Source of the DNA: Neocallimastix lanati (nom. inval.)
Lineage: Eukaryota > Neocallimastigomycota > Neocallimastigomycetes > Neocallimastigales > Neocallimastigaceae
Direction: 5' to 3'
NCBI GenBank assembly: GCA_016946835.1
Contig: JACVTC010000043.1
Location: 1,196,001-1,260,000, forward strand
DNA length: 64,000 nucleotides
Shown here: one piece after another, positions 37,480 to 50,848 of the stretch
Numbering within the stretch: position 1 is the stretch's first letter
How the letters are laid out: each line of letters begins with the position of its first letter
Translations under genes and position numbers: made by a program
Notes under the pieces: model-generated
Database searches by the model: none
Seen by the model: only the letters and a program-made list of their open reading frames with translations
What the model was told of the DNA's origin: nothing

Positions 37480-38513
37480 TACTAAAGGTAAATCATTAAT
37501 AAAATTTATTATAAATAAAAATTTTAATATTTTTTTATTATATATTATTTATATATATATTAATTCATTTATCATATTATATATATATATAATTATTTAA
37601 AATAAAATAAAAAAATAATTTATTATTTCTCTTTTTTTTTTTTTTTATTTTTCATTTATTTGGATAATATAAAAATAATATATATACAAAATACAAACTA
37701 AATAATATCTATTCTATTTTACTATATACATCATATATTTATTTTATATAATTATTATAAATATGAGTTTTTATTATTATTAGTGTCTATTTTTTATTTT
37801 TAATATAATTATTATTTTTTAATTTTTTATTATTATTTCTTTTATATTGATTAATTTTATTTTCATTTTTATTTATTTACTTTTCTATTTTTTTTTTATA
37901 TATTTTTACTATTAATTAGTTTATAAAAAGTACTCTAGATTTATGTACTAAAAAATTATTTAAAGAAAAAATTATTTATATATAATATATATATGATTAA
38001 ACAAATAAAATAAATTCAAAATAAATTATAAATTATTATAGTTCCAATTATTATAAAATACAAAGTTAATATTATTTATTTATATATATATTAATTATTA
38101 TTAACAAATGTATATTATTTTTTTGTTTTTTGTTTTTTGTTTTTTGTTTTTTTTTTTTTATTTCATTAATTTCTTTTAGCCTTTAACTAATATTTTTCTA
38201 ATTTCTTATTTTGGATAAAAATTTAATTATTTTTTAATTATTTATTTATTTATTTATTATTTAATTTTTTTTAATTTATATATAATATTGAATAAATTAA
38301 GATATATATAATTGATATATATTTTATATTTAAAAAAAGAAGTTTAAAAAGTTTAAATAGAAATTTAGTCTTTTTAAAGTTTTTAAAGTTTTTTTTTTTA
38401 GAAGTAAAACACAACAAAATAAAAAAAAAATAAAAAAATAAAAAAAAAATAATAATTTTATTAAAAATAAAATTAATTGCGTTTACCCAAATTTTTTTTT
38501 TTATTACCTTCTA

Positions 38514-38595
38514 TTTAATTTTATTTAATTTTATTTAATTTTATTTAATTTTATTTTCATTTATTTTCATTTATTTTCATTTATTTTCATTTTAT
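38514..38595. repeat. Two abutting 10-bp minisatellites
   Basis: TTTAATTTTA units (38514-38554) switch to TTTTCATTTA units (38556-38595). Both have a 10-bp period, so one probably arose from the other by a point change that spread. Confidence 0.85.
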
Positions 38596-39636
38596 AATTA
38601 CTTATTACAGAAAAAATATATACATGTATAAATAATTTAATAATAAATATATTATATTATTCCTAAATTAAATAAATATATATAATTAAAAATAAGTAAA
38701 AATTTTCAAGAACAGAATAACAATAGCAATAATAATAATAAATGTAATAACAATAAAAGTAATAAAAGAAAAGTGGAAGTAATAAAAGAATTTATTTTTT
38801 TTTCTTTTTCTTAATCGGATCATCATTAATAGTAAATAGAGAAATTTTTATATAATAGATAAATAAAAATAATCTTATTCCTCACATTAATCTTTACAAT
38901 ATTAAAATTTTCTAATTTCTTTTTTTATTTATTATCATTATTATAATTACCATTATTATTAAAATTATTAATATTATTAATACTTTTGTTAAAAATTATT
39001 TTTTTTGACGACTCTTTAAAAATATCATAAATTTTGAAAATATGATTAAGTATTATAACCAATAATAATTAATAATATTAATATTATATAATTCTTTTAT
39101 TGATATTAGTAATTAAGTATTAGTAAATATTGTTAAGAATTAAAAATATTCAAATAATAATAATTAAAATATAAAAATTATTGTTTTAATTAACATGGCG
39201 TTATCACTAAAAAAAAAATGTCTTTGTATATAAATTCGATATTATTTGTATTAATTTTTATTACTTGTGTAATTATAAGTAATTAATAAAAAAAAAAAAA
39301 AAAAAAAATTACACAACTTTTCACATAATTCCGTATTACATAACAAAAAAAAAATAAAATAAAATAAATAAGAGTAAATATTTAATATATATATATTAGT
39401 AATATTTATTATAAGTTAACACAATTTAGTAATACAATTAAAATACATAATTGGATGATAAATAGAGTCATTTTATTTTGTCAATATTTATTTCTATTTA
39501 TTTATGTATCAACTTAGTATTACTTTATATTTTTTTTTTCTTTTTTTAGAATTTATACATTAAGTAAGAAAAGTATATAGTTAAAAAGTTGAGAATTATT
39601 AGTCATTAAACTATCTACTTTATAATTAATAATTTC

Positions 39637-39668
<32 letters not shown>

Positions 39669-40642
39669 GTGTAATATATTTGAAACTGATATATTTTTAT
39701 TTTTATTTTTTTTTTTATTTTATTTTATTACTTTTAACTTTTATTTTTTTTTTTAACTTTTATTTTTTTACTTTTAAGTACTACAAAAAAAAAAAAGAAA
39801 ATGGGATAATATAACTTTAATAAATAATGAAAAAATTGCATTTATATTATTATTGTTTTTTTTTTAATATTAATTATTAATATTTATTTATATATTTTAC
39901 TCTATTCTATTAGAATTATTAAAAAAAATAAATATTAATAAAATATTTATTGGAAATATATATTATATATACATAATATATATATATATATTTATAATAT
40001 ATATATATATTTATAATAAATATATATATTTATAATATATATATATTTTTAAGTATCACTTTTACTTCACAAAAGTAAAAAAATATAAAAAATAAAAATA
40101 AACAAATAAAAAAAAAATATATATATATAATATAAAAAATAAAAAATAAAAAATAAATAAAAAAGGATATCATATACTTACTTTTACTAGAAGTAATAAC
40201 TATAAACATAGCATATAATATATAGAAATAGGATTAAATGGATTAAATAATAATAAATAAATAAATAAATAAATAAATGAAAAACTAATTTATATTAGTT
40301 TCATTATACTTTTTTTTCTTGAAGTTCATACTCTATTGAAATTATATAGAATATAAATATTTTATTATATTTTTATTTTTTATTTTAATTATTGATATAT
40401 ATTTTATATATAATGAATATATAAATTTTATTTATTAAATAATAATACCCTATTGAACCATACTAACTAGACAATTAAATAAAATTAAATAATAATTAAA
40501 AAAATATATATATATATATTATTATGTTAGAAAGTATTTTATTAGCATATATATATTAATATATATATTATAATTCAATTAAATTAAAATAATCCACCTA
40601 TTTCTCTCTTTATTGTTTTTTTTTTTTTTTTTTTTTTTTTGA

Positions 40643-41488
40643 CTAAACTTTATTTAATAATATTTATAAAAAAAAAAATATATATATATATATATGATAT
40701 TTTTTACATTTACATTGATATTAAAATAATTATGTTAAATGAGTTTCGAGGACTAAAATAACCTCTAATTCTTTCCATTCATCAATGATAAACTTCATGT
40801 GATAAAGAAAATTAAAAAAAAAAGTTGTCATTAGAATCTGTATTAGAATATTGTTTTTTTGTTTTTTGTTTTTTTTTATTTTTTATTTTTTTGTCTTATT
40901 GTTTCGATATTGAACCGTTCTTGATAAATAGTAGGTCTAATGGTATTACAAATTAATCCATACCCCCTCCCCTCCCAGGAAACCGATCTTTTTTAAGATT
41001 ATATATATACTGAAATCAATTTCGACCAAGAAAAGAAGAAGACAGAGTACATAGCAATTAATTAATATTATTATTAAAATTCTTTCTCCTTATCATCACT
41101 CACAGGAATGTTCAAAGATTTTCTCATGAAATAATAATTTAAAGAAAAAAAAAAATTATAAAAAGAAATAAAAAAATTAATAAAAAAAATTTTATAAAAA
41201 GAAATAAAAAATTAATAAAAAAAAAACTTATAAAAAGAAAAAAAAATTAATAAAAAAAAAAATTTTTTTTTTTTTTTTTTTCATCAATAAATTGAATAAA
41301 TTTGTTAACCTAAATTCTTCTTCAAATTTTAGGATATAAAAAAGGTATTCAGTGGGTAAAAATAAGGTAATTCTGTTACTTTTACCACAACAAGGATAGC
41401 ATTGCTCGACAATCTTTCTGATATCAATTTGCTTTTTTAACATAGAATTTCTTATTAAATCTTAATCTACATTTTAATTCGTTCAATC

Positions 41489-41522
<34 letters not shown>

Positions 41523-41602
41523 ACAATTTTAAATTTTTTGCCTTTAATTAATTCTAATTGAAAAAGTACCTTATATGTTGAAACATTTTTCCCTGTAAAT
41601 TA
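40643..41602 (-). pseudogene. Decayed gene, copy 2 of a diverged pair, family not identified
   Basis: It parallels 33849-34815 in order and strand. An open minus-strand stretch at 41228-41443 reads KQIDIRKIVEQCYPCCGKSN and then FLPTEYLFYILKFEEEFRL, equivalent to the IRRFPNILSLFLDCDESN...CPKLEEY stretch of copy 1. The flanking text differs by many substitutions and indels. AATAAA-type text on the minus strand at the left edge would fit a former 3' end. Copy 2 carries a unique CCCCCTCCCCTCCC run near 40965 and its own poly-A tract at 41490-41520. Confidence 0.55.
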
Positions 41603-41632
41603 AAAAAAAATATGTATGTATATATAGAAATC

Positions 41633-41700
<68 letters not shown>

Positions 41701-41743
41701 TTAACACTCATATACTTCATATATCATACTTCATCTTAATTCT

Positions 41744-41779
<36 letters not shown>

Positions 41780-42394
41780 TAAAATTTTATTTATTATATT
41801 TTATATATAATATATACAAATCTTTTTTTTTTGTTTGTTTGTTTGTTTGTTTATCAATTTCTATTTAATATATTAATAAATAATTGAAAATAAGAAAATA
41901 ATAAGAAAAAAACAAAATCTGAAAATAAAGGTTACTAAATAATTATCATTTCTATATTAATTTATGTATTAAGGTAATTACTTAAATTATAATGTCTAAT
42001 GCATTATTTTCGTTTTCTATTTATATATAATAATATGATATTATAAATAAAAAATAAAATAATATTTAATAAAAAATACTTATAAAAAAAAATTTTTTTT
42101 TTTTTCTATCTAATAAAATATGTAAAATAAAAAAAAAAAAAAATATTAGGAAAAAAAAAATTATTATTTCTTTCTTTTTAACTTTAAAAAAAAATAATAA
42201 TTTATTTGGTATATTATTTTTTTTTTTTTTTTATTTTAATTTAATTTAATACGTTCATTCGCCTTTTGTTAAAATTGTTTTTATAATAAATAAAAACTTT
42301 GAATTAACCAACATTAATCATTAATAATAATCATCTTTTATTATTAATGATTTCGTTGTTAAATTAAAATTTTTAATAAATGAAAAATATTTAT
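41603..42394. repeat. Gene-free spacer with a (TAA)n array
   Basis: A pure TAA run occupies about 41636-41697. (GTTT)n at 41832-41852 and several T and A runs follow. The right part is the 3' flank of the cyclin gene. Confidence 0.7.
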
Positions 42395-44101
42395 TTAACA
42401 TAAAGGTGGAATAAAATAATTATAGGTTAAATTCGTTGAAATATTAGAAGATATATTTAAATTTAAATTAAGGTTACCATAATCATACGAATTGAATGAA
42501 GAATTTAAAGGTAAAACAGGTTTTTTAAAAACGACATTATGTTCTTGACTTAATCTCTGAACTTCAGAAAAATCGATATATGTATTTTGAGCTTGTGAAA
42601 TTATGGCTTTATTTATGGCTTTACATTGGTAGTTTAATCCTTCATTATCCCTCTCTAAAATTCTTTTTTTCATATAATATTCCTTTTGAAGGAAGGACAT
42701 CCTTTTCATTTCCATTTTCATCCTATATAAATATTCAGAAAGTTCTACATCATTGTATGAAGATGAGTTTCTTTGATTTCTTAATGCAAAAGGATAATAT
42801 GATGATTGTTGACTTGCAACATTTCTTTTTTGTTGTGGAATACAATTTGGTGTCATTGCCATAGAATATGGACAACAATCTCTATAATTAATGAAAGAAG
42901 AAACTAAATTTAAAGATGGGAAGTATATACTATCAGAAATATCTCTATAATATATTGATCTCCTTTCCTCTTCCTTCACCTCATCAAATGTAAAAAATCT
43001 CTTTGATGAATCAGAAAAGTTAGCAGAGGTTGGAGTAGTTACATCTACTGGAGACGGAAGATAACTAATACTATTATGATAATACTCATTGGATTGAGAT
43101 GGAACAGAAATCATACTACTTGGAGATGTATTGCTTCCAGATAAGGAAGAAGACATACCTATATCCATTAATTCCTTAAAATGTTTTATCCATGAATACC
43201 ATTCTTTCCATTCTTCGTCTGATATATAAACTTTGTAATCAATAACCATTAAAAATTCTCTTTCTAATTCACAAACTTCATTTAAAGATTTATTGGTAAG
43301 TTTAACCCAAGCTGAATTACAATAGGAATTATCATCAAGATACTTTGATGATATTATCATAGCAGCAAAAATTAAATCTTTTTGGGTTTTTATAAAAGTT
43401 TCCTTTGGAAGACTAGAACGGCATACAATATTTTCGATTTGCTTTTCAGCAACTTTCTTATTACAATTGGATTGCTGTAAAAGAAAATTTAATGAACGTT
43501 GATCTAACCTTATTTTATTATTTCTTTTTGATATATTATGAAGTCTCTTAGAATGTTGATTTAATCTATTTACTACCTTAGTTGGTAGATAAACTTTCTT
43601 ATTAATAAATTTGTTTTTCAAATTTATGATATCACAAGTATTTTTTGTTTCTTGTAACTTAATTCTATTTTTTATGTATCTTTGAATAAAGAGAAGACCA
43701 ACGTGCACAAAACTTGACGATAACTTCGCACAATAAAGAATATTTACTACAAAATTTTCTAATGAATCAATTTTATTTTTCTTTACATCATAGGACATAT
43801 CACTAATTGGTAAGCCTATACAAATAGTTTTTAAAAAGGAGCAAATTAAATTTGCATTTTCCATAATTTCTTCCATATCATCATGAAACTTTAAAGGATT
43901 TTCCTTTAATTTTTGATTTGACTTCTGCCTTTCTGCAACTGCTCTTTGAGCTACTGATGGGTATACTTCAGATACAGAATTACATGGTACTTTCTTTAGG
44001 CTTTCAGAAATGCCAGAAGTTATAATTTTTAAATTAGGATGTTTCCGCTTATTTACTGGAGATAATGGTGGTGTACTATAACAAGAACGCTTTGAATTCA
44101 T
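42395..44101 (-). CDS. Pho85-type (Pcl) cyclin with an insertion in the cyclin box
   Basis: This single-exon ORF of 568 residues has a cyclin box that is split in the linear sequence. Residues 112-147 (SLENFVVNILYCAKLSSS then GLLFIQRYI) form the first half. A basic, Asn-rich insertion follows (about 148-235). The second half is TQKDLIFAAMIISSKYLDD, then AWVKLTNKSLNEVCELERE and FLMVIDYKVYISDEEW (about 239-298). The KYLDD and E-x-x-F-L-x-x-I-D-Y/W texts are typical of Pcl1/Pcl2/Pas1-like partners of Pho85/Pef1 kinases. The N terminus has TPPLSP (10-15), candidate proline-directed phosphosites. The C-terminal 260 residues are Ser/Asn/Tyr-rich without a known domain. The role is inferred by family: activating a Pho85-like kinase in cell-cycle, polarity or nutrient control. 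Confidence 0.88.
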   Translation of the reverse strand: MNSKRSCYSTPPLSPVNKRKHPNLKIITSGISESLKKVPCNSVSEVYPSVAQRAVAERQKSNQKLKENPLKFHDDMEEIMENANLICSFLKTICIGLPISDMSYDVKKNKIDSLENFVVNILYCAKLSSSFVHVGLLFIQRYIKNRIKLQETKNTCDIINLKNKFINKKVYLPTKVVNRLNQHSKRLHNISKRNNKIRLDQRSLNFLLQQSNCNKKVAEKQIENIVCRSSLPKETFIKTQKDLIFAAMIISSKYLDDNSYCNSAWVKLTNKSLNEVCELEREFLMVIDYKVYISDEEWKEWYSWIKHFKELMDIGMSSSLSGSNTSPSSMISVPSQSNEYYHNSISYLPSPVDVTTPTSANFSDSSKRFFTFDEVKEEERRSIYYRDISDSIYFPSLNLVSSFINYRDCCPYSMAMTPNCIPQQKRNVASQQSSYYPFALRNQRNSSSYNDVELSEYLYRMKMEMKRMSFLQKEYYMKKRILERDNEGLNYQCKAINKAIISQAQNTYIDFSEVQRLSQEHNVVFKKPVLPLNSSFNSYDYGNLNLNLNISSNISTNLTYNYFIPPLC

Positions 44102-44371
44102 TTTATTATTATTATTATTATTATTATATTTTATAATTATAATATTTTCAATTTAAATATTTATGTATTTATGTACTTTTGATTAATGTAATTTAAAGAA
44201 TATTAAAATTATATATATATTTTTGGAAAATTAAATGTGTTACTTAACCAATTAATACTTTTTTTATTTATCTTTTATTTCATTTTTAAAAATATTAGCA
44301 AAGTATTATCTCATTATTAATAATACTCAAAATTGTTAATACTAACAATGTACTAAATAGTTCTATTTTTA

Positions 44372-44406
<35 letters not shown>

Positions 44407-45064
44407 GATAATTAATGATAAATTTTATCAAATCTTGATAAAATAGCATAAATAAAAATTTTCTTTTTATATTCAAAATTAATGTATATATATTGTATAT
44501 ATATTATAGCAATAATAATTAATATTACTTTATTCTTTTAATTTATTGTCATAACATATTTTAAAATATTTTAAAATAATAGTTTTATATAATAAGATAT
44601 AAAATTATAAATTAATTTTTAAAAGAAATTAATAAATTTTCTTTTAACTATGTAATAAATATTTCGTCATATATATATTTAAAAAAAAATAATAATAGTA
44701 AATTTAAAATGCTCTATAATTAATAACTTTAATATTTTATTAAAAAAATTTTCAATTAATAATAATAAATAATTTTATTTAATTCATAAATATAATTCTT
44801 TAAATGTTGAATAAAAAAAAAAAAAAAAAAGGAAAAATTGAAGGTATTTATATTTATTTTATTATTTTATTTAAATTATATTTATTATTATTTTTATTTT
44901 TAGTTTTATTTTTTATTATTATTATTTTTATTTTTTATTATTATTATTATTTATTAATTTATTTATTTATTAATTTATTTATTTATTTATTTATTTTTGT
45001 TTTTATTTTTTGTTTTGTTTTGTTTTTTGTTTTAATTTTAATATTTGTATTTAATTAGAAAAGA

Positions 45065-45098
<34 letters not shown>

Positions 45099-47496
45099 CA
45101 ATCATAATATATTTTAATATATATAAAGTTTATAGTAATATTATGGAAATAATATTATTAAAAATTAGATGTTTTATAATAACTGAAATATATATCTTTG
45201 TAGTATACATCAATATACGTTTATATTTCAATACATTTAAATCAATTAAAAAAAAAAATAAGATTTAAATAAAAATTAAATAAAATATATGACCAAGTTT
45301 ATAAATTATATTAAAAAAATACTATTATAGAAATAAAATATTAATTAGATTAATTAATAGATAGATTTGAAATGGATAAATTTAGAATAATATTTAGTAT
45401 AGTATATATCATAAAATTAAAAAAAACTAATATTATATTTTATTATAATATATAGTAAATGTATGGAAACATATTTTAAAAATTTTAAAATATATATATA
45501 TTTTAAATATACTGTTAATAAATATATTATACACAATTAAATATAATATATAAAATATTTTTATTTATTTGATAAATTTTTGATTATACTTTAATAAATA
45601 TATATTATTAATAAATTATAAATTAATTTATAAATGGTACATATTATATAATTGATGATTGATACTAATTTTTTTTTAAAATGTATATTAAAATGTATTA
45701 AAATTTTATTACTATAGATCATTCTTATGAATAATCATAAAGTTTGATTTATAAAATATTTATGATTTCAATTTAAATTCAATATATTCTTATATTTATT
45801 ATATATAATTTAAAAGTATATTATAATATATTCTATTTATGATATAAAATTTTGGTTTAATAATAATATATTTGGAAATAGAAATACTTTAAGAAAACAT
45901 TAATATTTTTAACAAAAGTAAAATATAATAATAAAGTTTAATATGAACTTTTTTTATTTTAATTATATTTTAACATATTTTTTTTTTAAATTTATTTAAT
46001 TATAGTATTATATATAATAAACTAATATATTCAATATATAATATATTTAATATATTCAAAATATTATAATAAAATAATGAATAGATAATAGACATAATAT
46101 ATAGATAATTTATATTGAATAACAATAACTAAATTATTTAATATATTACTAAAATTTTAATGGATAATACATTATATTGTTACCAATATATTTATTACTA
46201 TTTAATTGCTATTCAATTAAAAAAAAAAAAAGTTTATGTTAATATTTTTCTATTGAATTATTGAATTAGATAATATATCAAATAAATAGAATTTCAATTT
46301 CTAAATTTTATTTTTCTTTAATTTTTTAACTTTACAATATTATATCGTGGTATATTATAATTTAATTAACTTTTCCATAATTGATTATAATAAGGAACAA
46401 AAGAAGATTAAAGTTTTTTGTGTTTCAACATTAAAAAAAAAAAAAAGTATTTTGGTATTATAAATACTAGGGATTTTAATGATAGAAGATATATCCTACT
46501 AGAATAATATTAAAACAAAAATAAATAAATAAAAAAAAAAAAAGAACTTTTTAAATTAATTATAAAATTTATTATATAATAATAGATAAAATTACATTTA
46601 AAAGTATATTAGTATATCTTTTATAATATTATTTTTTAACATAAGATTTCTCTGATTCATTATTTATTTATGATTTGTTTATGATTTATTTATAATTTAC
46701 TTATTTATTATTTATTATTTATAATTTATTTATATAAGTAATATTTTAAATTAGTATACTTTTATTAATTATAATTTTTTATTTATATTATTTATTTACT
46801 TAACCTTTTCTTATTTTATATTATTCAAATTTTTAATATTCTCAGTGAATAAATGCATCATTTTTGATAGTCATCAAAATTTATCTTCATATAGTATATA
46901 GTAATGTGTATAATTTTTTTTTAATTAATCCTAATTAAAAAATAATAATAATAATAATAAAAGAATAAAATAATGCAATAAAAGATATATCAATTTGATT
47001 TACTTTATATTTTTTTTATTATTATTATGATTATCTAATATTATTATAATAATTATCTAATATATATTTAATTTATATAAAAAAAATAAAAATAAAAGTT
47101 TAAAATAAACATTTTTTTTAAAAAATAAAATAGATATATTATATATACAACACAACATTATATAATATTATAATTCTACTATATTCATTCTATAATTTAT
47201 GTGTTCAAAAAAAAAAAAAAAAAAAAGTATAGTACAAATTCTATTCTACATATATTTAGTATATTTTCAATATACAATATAATGAAGTACTATTTTACTA
47301 TTATCTGACAAAAAAAAAGGAAATAAAATTAAAAATAAAAATAAATATTTACATAACATTTTTTTAAAAAAAAAAAATAATAATAACAATAATAACAATA
47401 TCAATAATAATATATATTTAAAGATTATTGATTAAACTATTCATTATAAATTGATGTTATAAAACATTTAATTTTATACAATTTTTCAACTATTGT
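44102..47496. other. Gene-free AT-rich interval upstream of the cyclin gene
   Basis: The cyclin promoter must lie at the left edge; an ATT run sits directly upstream of the start codon (44102-44127). The rest is AT-only with A runs (44374-44402, 45069-45098) and TTTA/TTTTG simple sequence at 44950-45040. No gene is recognised. Confidence 0.5.
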
Positions 47497-47569
47497 AATT
47501 CTATTATAATTTCATATTCTTAAATTATATATTACTTTTAATATAAGAATATGAAATTATAATAGAATT
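47497..47569. repeat. Perfect 26-bp stem, 21-nt loop hairpin
   Basis: The left arm 47497-47522 (AATTCTATTATAATTTCATA, then TTCTTA) is the exact reverse complement of 47544-47569. The loop is 47523-47543. Nothing around it suggests a gene. It could be a small-RNA precursor, a cruciform or a recent inverted duplication. Confidence 0.9.
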
Positions 47570-47631
47570 AACGTTTTAGAATTTTGTTTTCTAATATATA
47601 AATGAATATATTACTTTAATTCCTTATTTTT

Positions 47632-48763
47632 ATTTTATTTTATTTAATTTTATTTCTTTTTTAATTTTTTATTTTATTTTTATTTTATTTTATTTTATTT
47701 TATTTTATTTTATTTTATTTTATTTTATTTTATTTTATTTTATTTTATTTTATTTTATTTTATTTTATTTTATTTTATTTTATTTTATTTTATTTTATTT
47801 TATTTTATTTTATTTTATTTTATTTTATTTTATTTTATTTTATTTTATTTTATTTTATTTTATTTTATTTTATTTTATTTTATTTTATTTTATTTTATTT
47901 TATTTTATTTTATTTTATTTTATTTTATTTTATTTTATTTTATTTTATTTTATTTTATTTTATTTTATTTTATTTTATTTTATTTTATTTTATTTTATTT
48001 TATTTTATTTTATTTTATTTTATTTTATTTTATTTTATTTTATTTTATTTTATTTTATTTTATTTTATTTTATTTTATTTTATTTTATTTTATTTTATTT
48101 TATTTTATTTTATTTTATTTTATTTTATTTTATTTTATTTTATTTTATTTTATTTTATTTTATTTTATTTTATTTTATTTTATTTTATTTTATTTTATTT
48201 TATTTTATTTTATTTTATTTTATTTTATTTTATTTTATTTTATTTTATTTTATTTTATTTTATTTTATTTTATTTTATTTTATTTTATTTTATTTTATTT
48301 TATTTTATTTTATTTTATTTTATTTTATTTTATTTTATTTTATTTTATTTTATTTTATTTTATTTTATTTTATTTTATTTTATTTTATTTTATTTTATTT
48401 TATTTTATTTTATTTATTTATTTTATTTATTTTATTTTATTTTATTTTATTTTATTTATTTTATTTTATTCAATTTGTACTTTATATTCATATTCTACTA
48501 TTTATTTTATTTTATTTTATTTTATTTTATTTTATTTTATTTTATTTTATTTTATTTTATTTTATTTTATTTTATTTTATTTTATTTTATTTTATTTTAT
48601 TTTATTTTATTTTATTTTATTTTATTTTATTTTATTTTATTTTATTTTATTTTATTTTATTTTATTTTATTTTATTTTATTTTATTTTATTTTATTTTAT
48701 TTTATTTTATTTTATTTTATTTTATTTTATTTTATTTTATTTTATTTTATTTTATTTTATAGT
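47632..48763. repeat. (TTTTA)n pentanucleotide array of over 1.1 kb with an embedded minisatellite unit (locus 3 of 3)
   Basis: Nearly pure TTTTA runs from about 47672 to 48415. A stretch with TTTA slips follows, then one ATTCAATTTGTACTTTATAT / TTCATATTCTACTATTT unit (48468-48503), then another about 260 bp of pure TTTTA to 48763. The 95-residue Phe/Ile/Leu/Tyr frame here is a repeat artefact. Confidence 0.97.
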
Positions 48764-50777
48764 ATTCTGAAAATCACAATCCAACGATGACCTTATTCAA
48801 AAATAGTAATAATAATTATAAAAATTTTCCCAATTCTCTTTTTTTTTTTTTTAATCAAAAAAAAAAATAATTTGTTTCAATATTAATTATATATAAATTT
48901 TATTTATTTTTTATCCTATTAAATATTATAATAATAATAAAATAAATTAATTAATTAATTTATTAATTAATTAATCCATCTTCTTTTTTTTTTTTCTTTT
49001 AAAACTATATAATCGATAAACGATCAATGAAATTAAATTCAAATATGATACTTTACATGGAATTGCCTCAACCAATTTTTTAATTCCAATATTAAAGAAT
49101 ATTATATTCGAAAATATATATATATTATTATTTTTATCATTTTTTTTATTTAATTTAAAGTTTTATTTTTTATCTTAATCTATTTTATTATTTTTTTTTT
49201 TTAATTTTTCGAAAAAATATACAAACTAAGTAAAATGAATTTTTTATGATAAGCCCTTAAAATTTATTAAGAATTAAAAATTTCATAATTAATAATTTTA
49301 ATACTTTATATTTAATATTTCTTTTATTACTTTATCATTACTATTACTATTATTATTATTATTATTGTAATAGAAATGAAATTTTAAATTTAATTAATAT
49401 CAATTAATAAATTATACTTTATAGCAATAATTTTAAAAATACTTATATAGTATGTAATTTATATGAACCGATTTTTAAATATTCTTTAAACAATAAATAT
49501 GTATACTATACTATTATTCTAAAGAAGAAAAAAAAAATTAGCTTTCTTTATATAAATACATATATATATTAATTGTATATATTTATATATACAATTTCCA
49601 AAACATGTATAATGACAATATAATATTTAAAATTTTGTATTGTAAAATAATATCTCATATTCATTAACTATATTTATTATATAAATAATTTTTTTTTTTT
49701 TAAAAAAATAAAAAAAAAAAAAAATATCAATTATACTTAACACTAAAATAGACTTTAAAAACTTATTGATTTATGTTATTATAACCCTATTATATAATTA
49801 TTATTATTTGTAGAAGGAATATTGTATATAAAAAAATAAAATTAGTTGTTTACTATTATTATTATTATTATTATTATTATTGTTATTATTATTATTATTA
49901 TTATTTAAATTACCATAAAATATTATAATAAATTTTATAATATAGTTTTAAATAAAAGTAAATTAGTATATTATAATTTATAATATAATGATTTATATAA
50001 CAATTATATTTTTTTTATTTAATTTTTTAAAAATGTTAATATAATTTAAATTATTAATTAATTTTAATTGAATATAAATCGTAAAATTAAAATATATATA
50101 TGAACAAATAAAATTATTAATAAATAAGCAATTTACTTTTTATATAAAATATTAAATCATCTAAAATAAAAAAGAAATATACTAAACCATTTATTGAACA
50201 TTAAGTTGTTCTTAACTACTATATTCAATTTTCTAAACGCTTTAATATAATTATTATTTTATTATAAATCTAATATATATATATATAATATAAATAGAAT
50301 AATTTAAATTTAATAATAATTATTCTAAAACATCAAGTAAAAAATATGATCTATAAAATATATACAATAAATAATATTTAATGTTATTATTTAGTAAAAA
50401 TTTTGTCTATAGGATATACAAGTTATGAAGTCATCAAAATAATAAAAATAATTATAATATATTATTAAATAAAATAAAATTGAAATATATTATCATATAA
50501 TATTATAATAATAATAATAATAAACAAAAAGTGTTCCAAAATTATTATTTTCATTAATTAAAATTTTACATTTTATCATTCTAAATAAAACCAAATTCCA
50601 ACTAAAAAATATTGGTTTCTGCCCTAAATTAAATTAATAAAATTATAACTTTATTTTATATTAATTTTAGCATTACTATAAAATATTATAAATTAAAAAA
50701 AAATTATATTCAAAAAGTGTATAAGAAAAATAATATATTATTTTAAATAATAAAACTAATATAGAATTTAAGATGGG

Positions 50778-50848
<71 letters not shown>

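Larger units (their letters stand above)
35236..40642. other. 5.4-kb gene-free AT-rich interval
   Basis: No gene is recognised. It holds long A runs (36006-36051, 37441-37477) and a compound TTTA/TTAA array (37107-37305). Also present are a (TTTTTTG)n block (38122-38150), adjacent 10-bp minisatellites (38514-38595), and AT-dinucleotide stretches at 39636-39662 and 39960-40050. Confidence 0.5.

Noticed and set aside
42580-42864. 94-codon plus-strand frame
   Set aside because: Antisense to the cyclin gene, without independent support.
48475-48762. 95-codon open frame of repeated Phe-Ile-Leu-Phe-Tyr
   Set aside because: Translation of the TTTTA array, not a protein gene.
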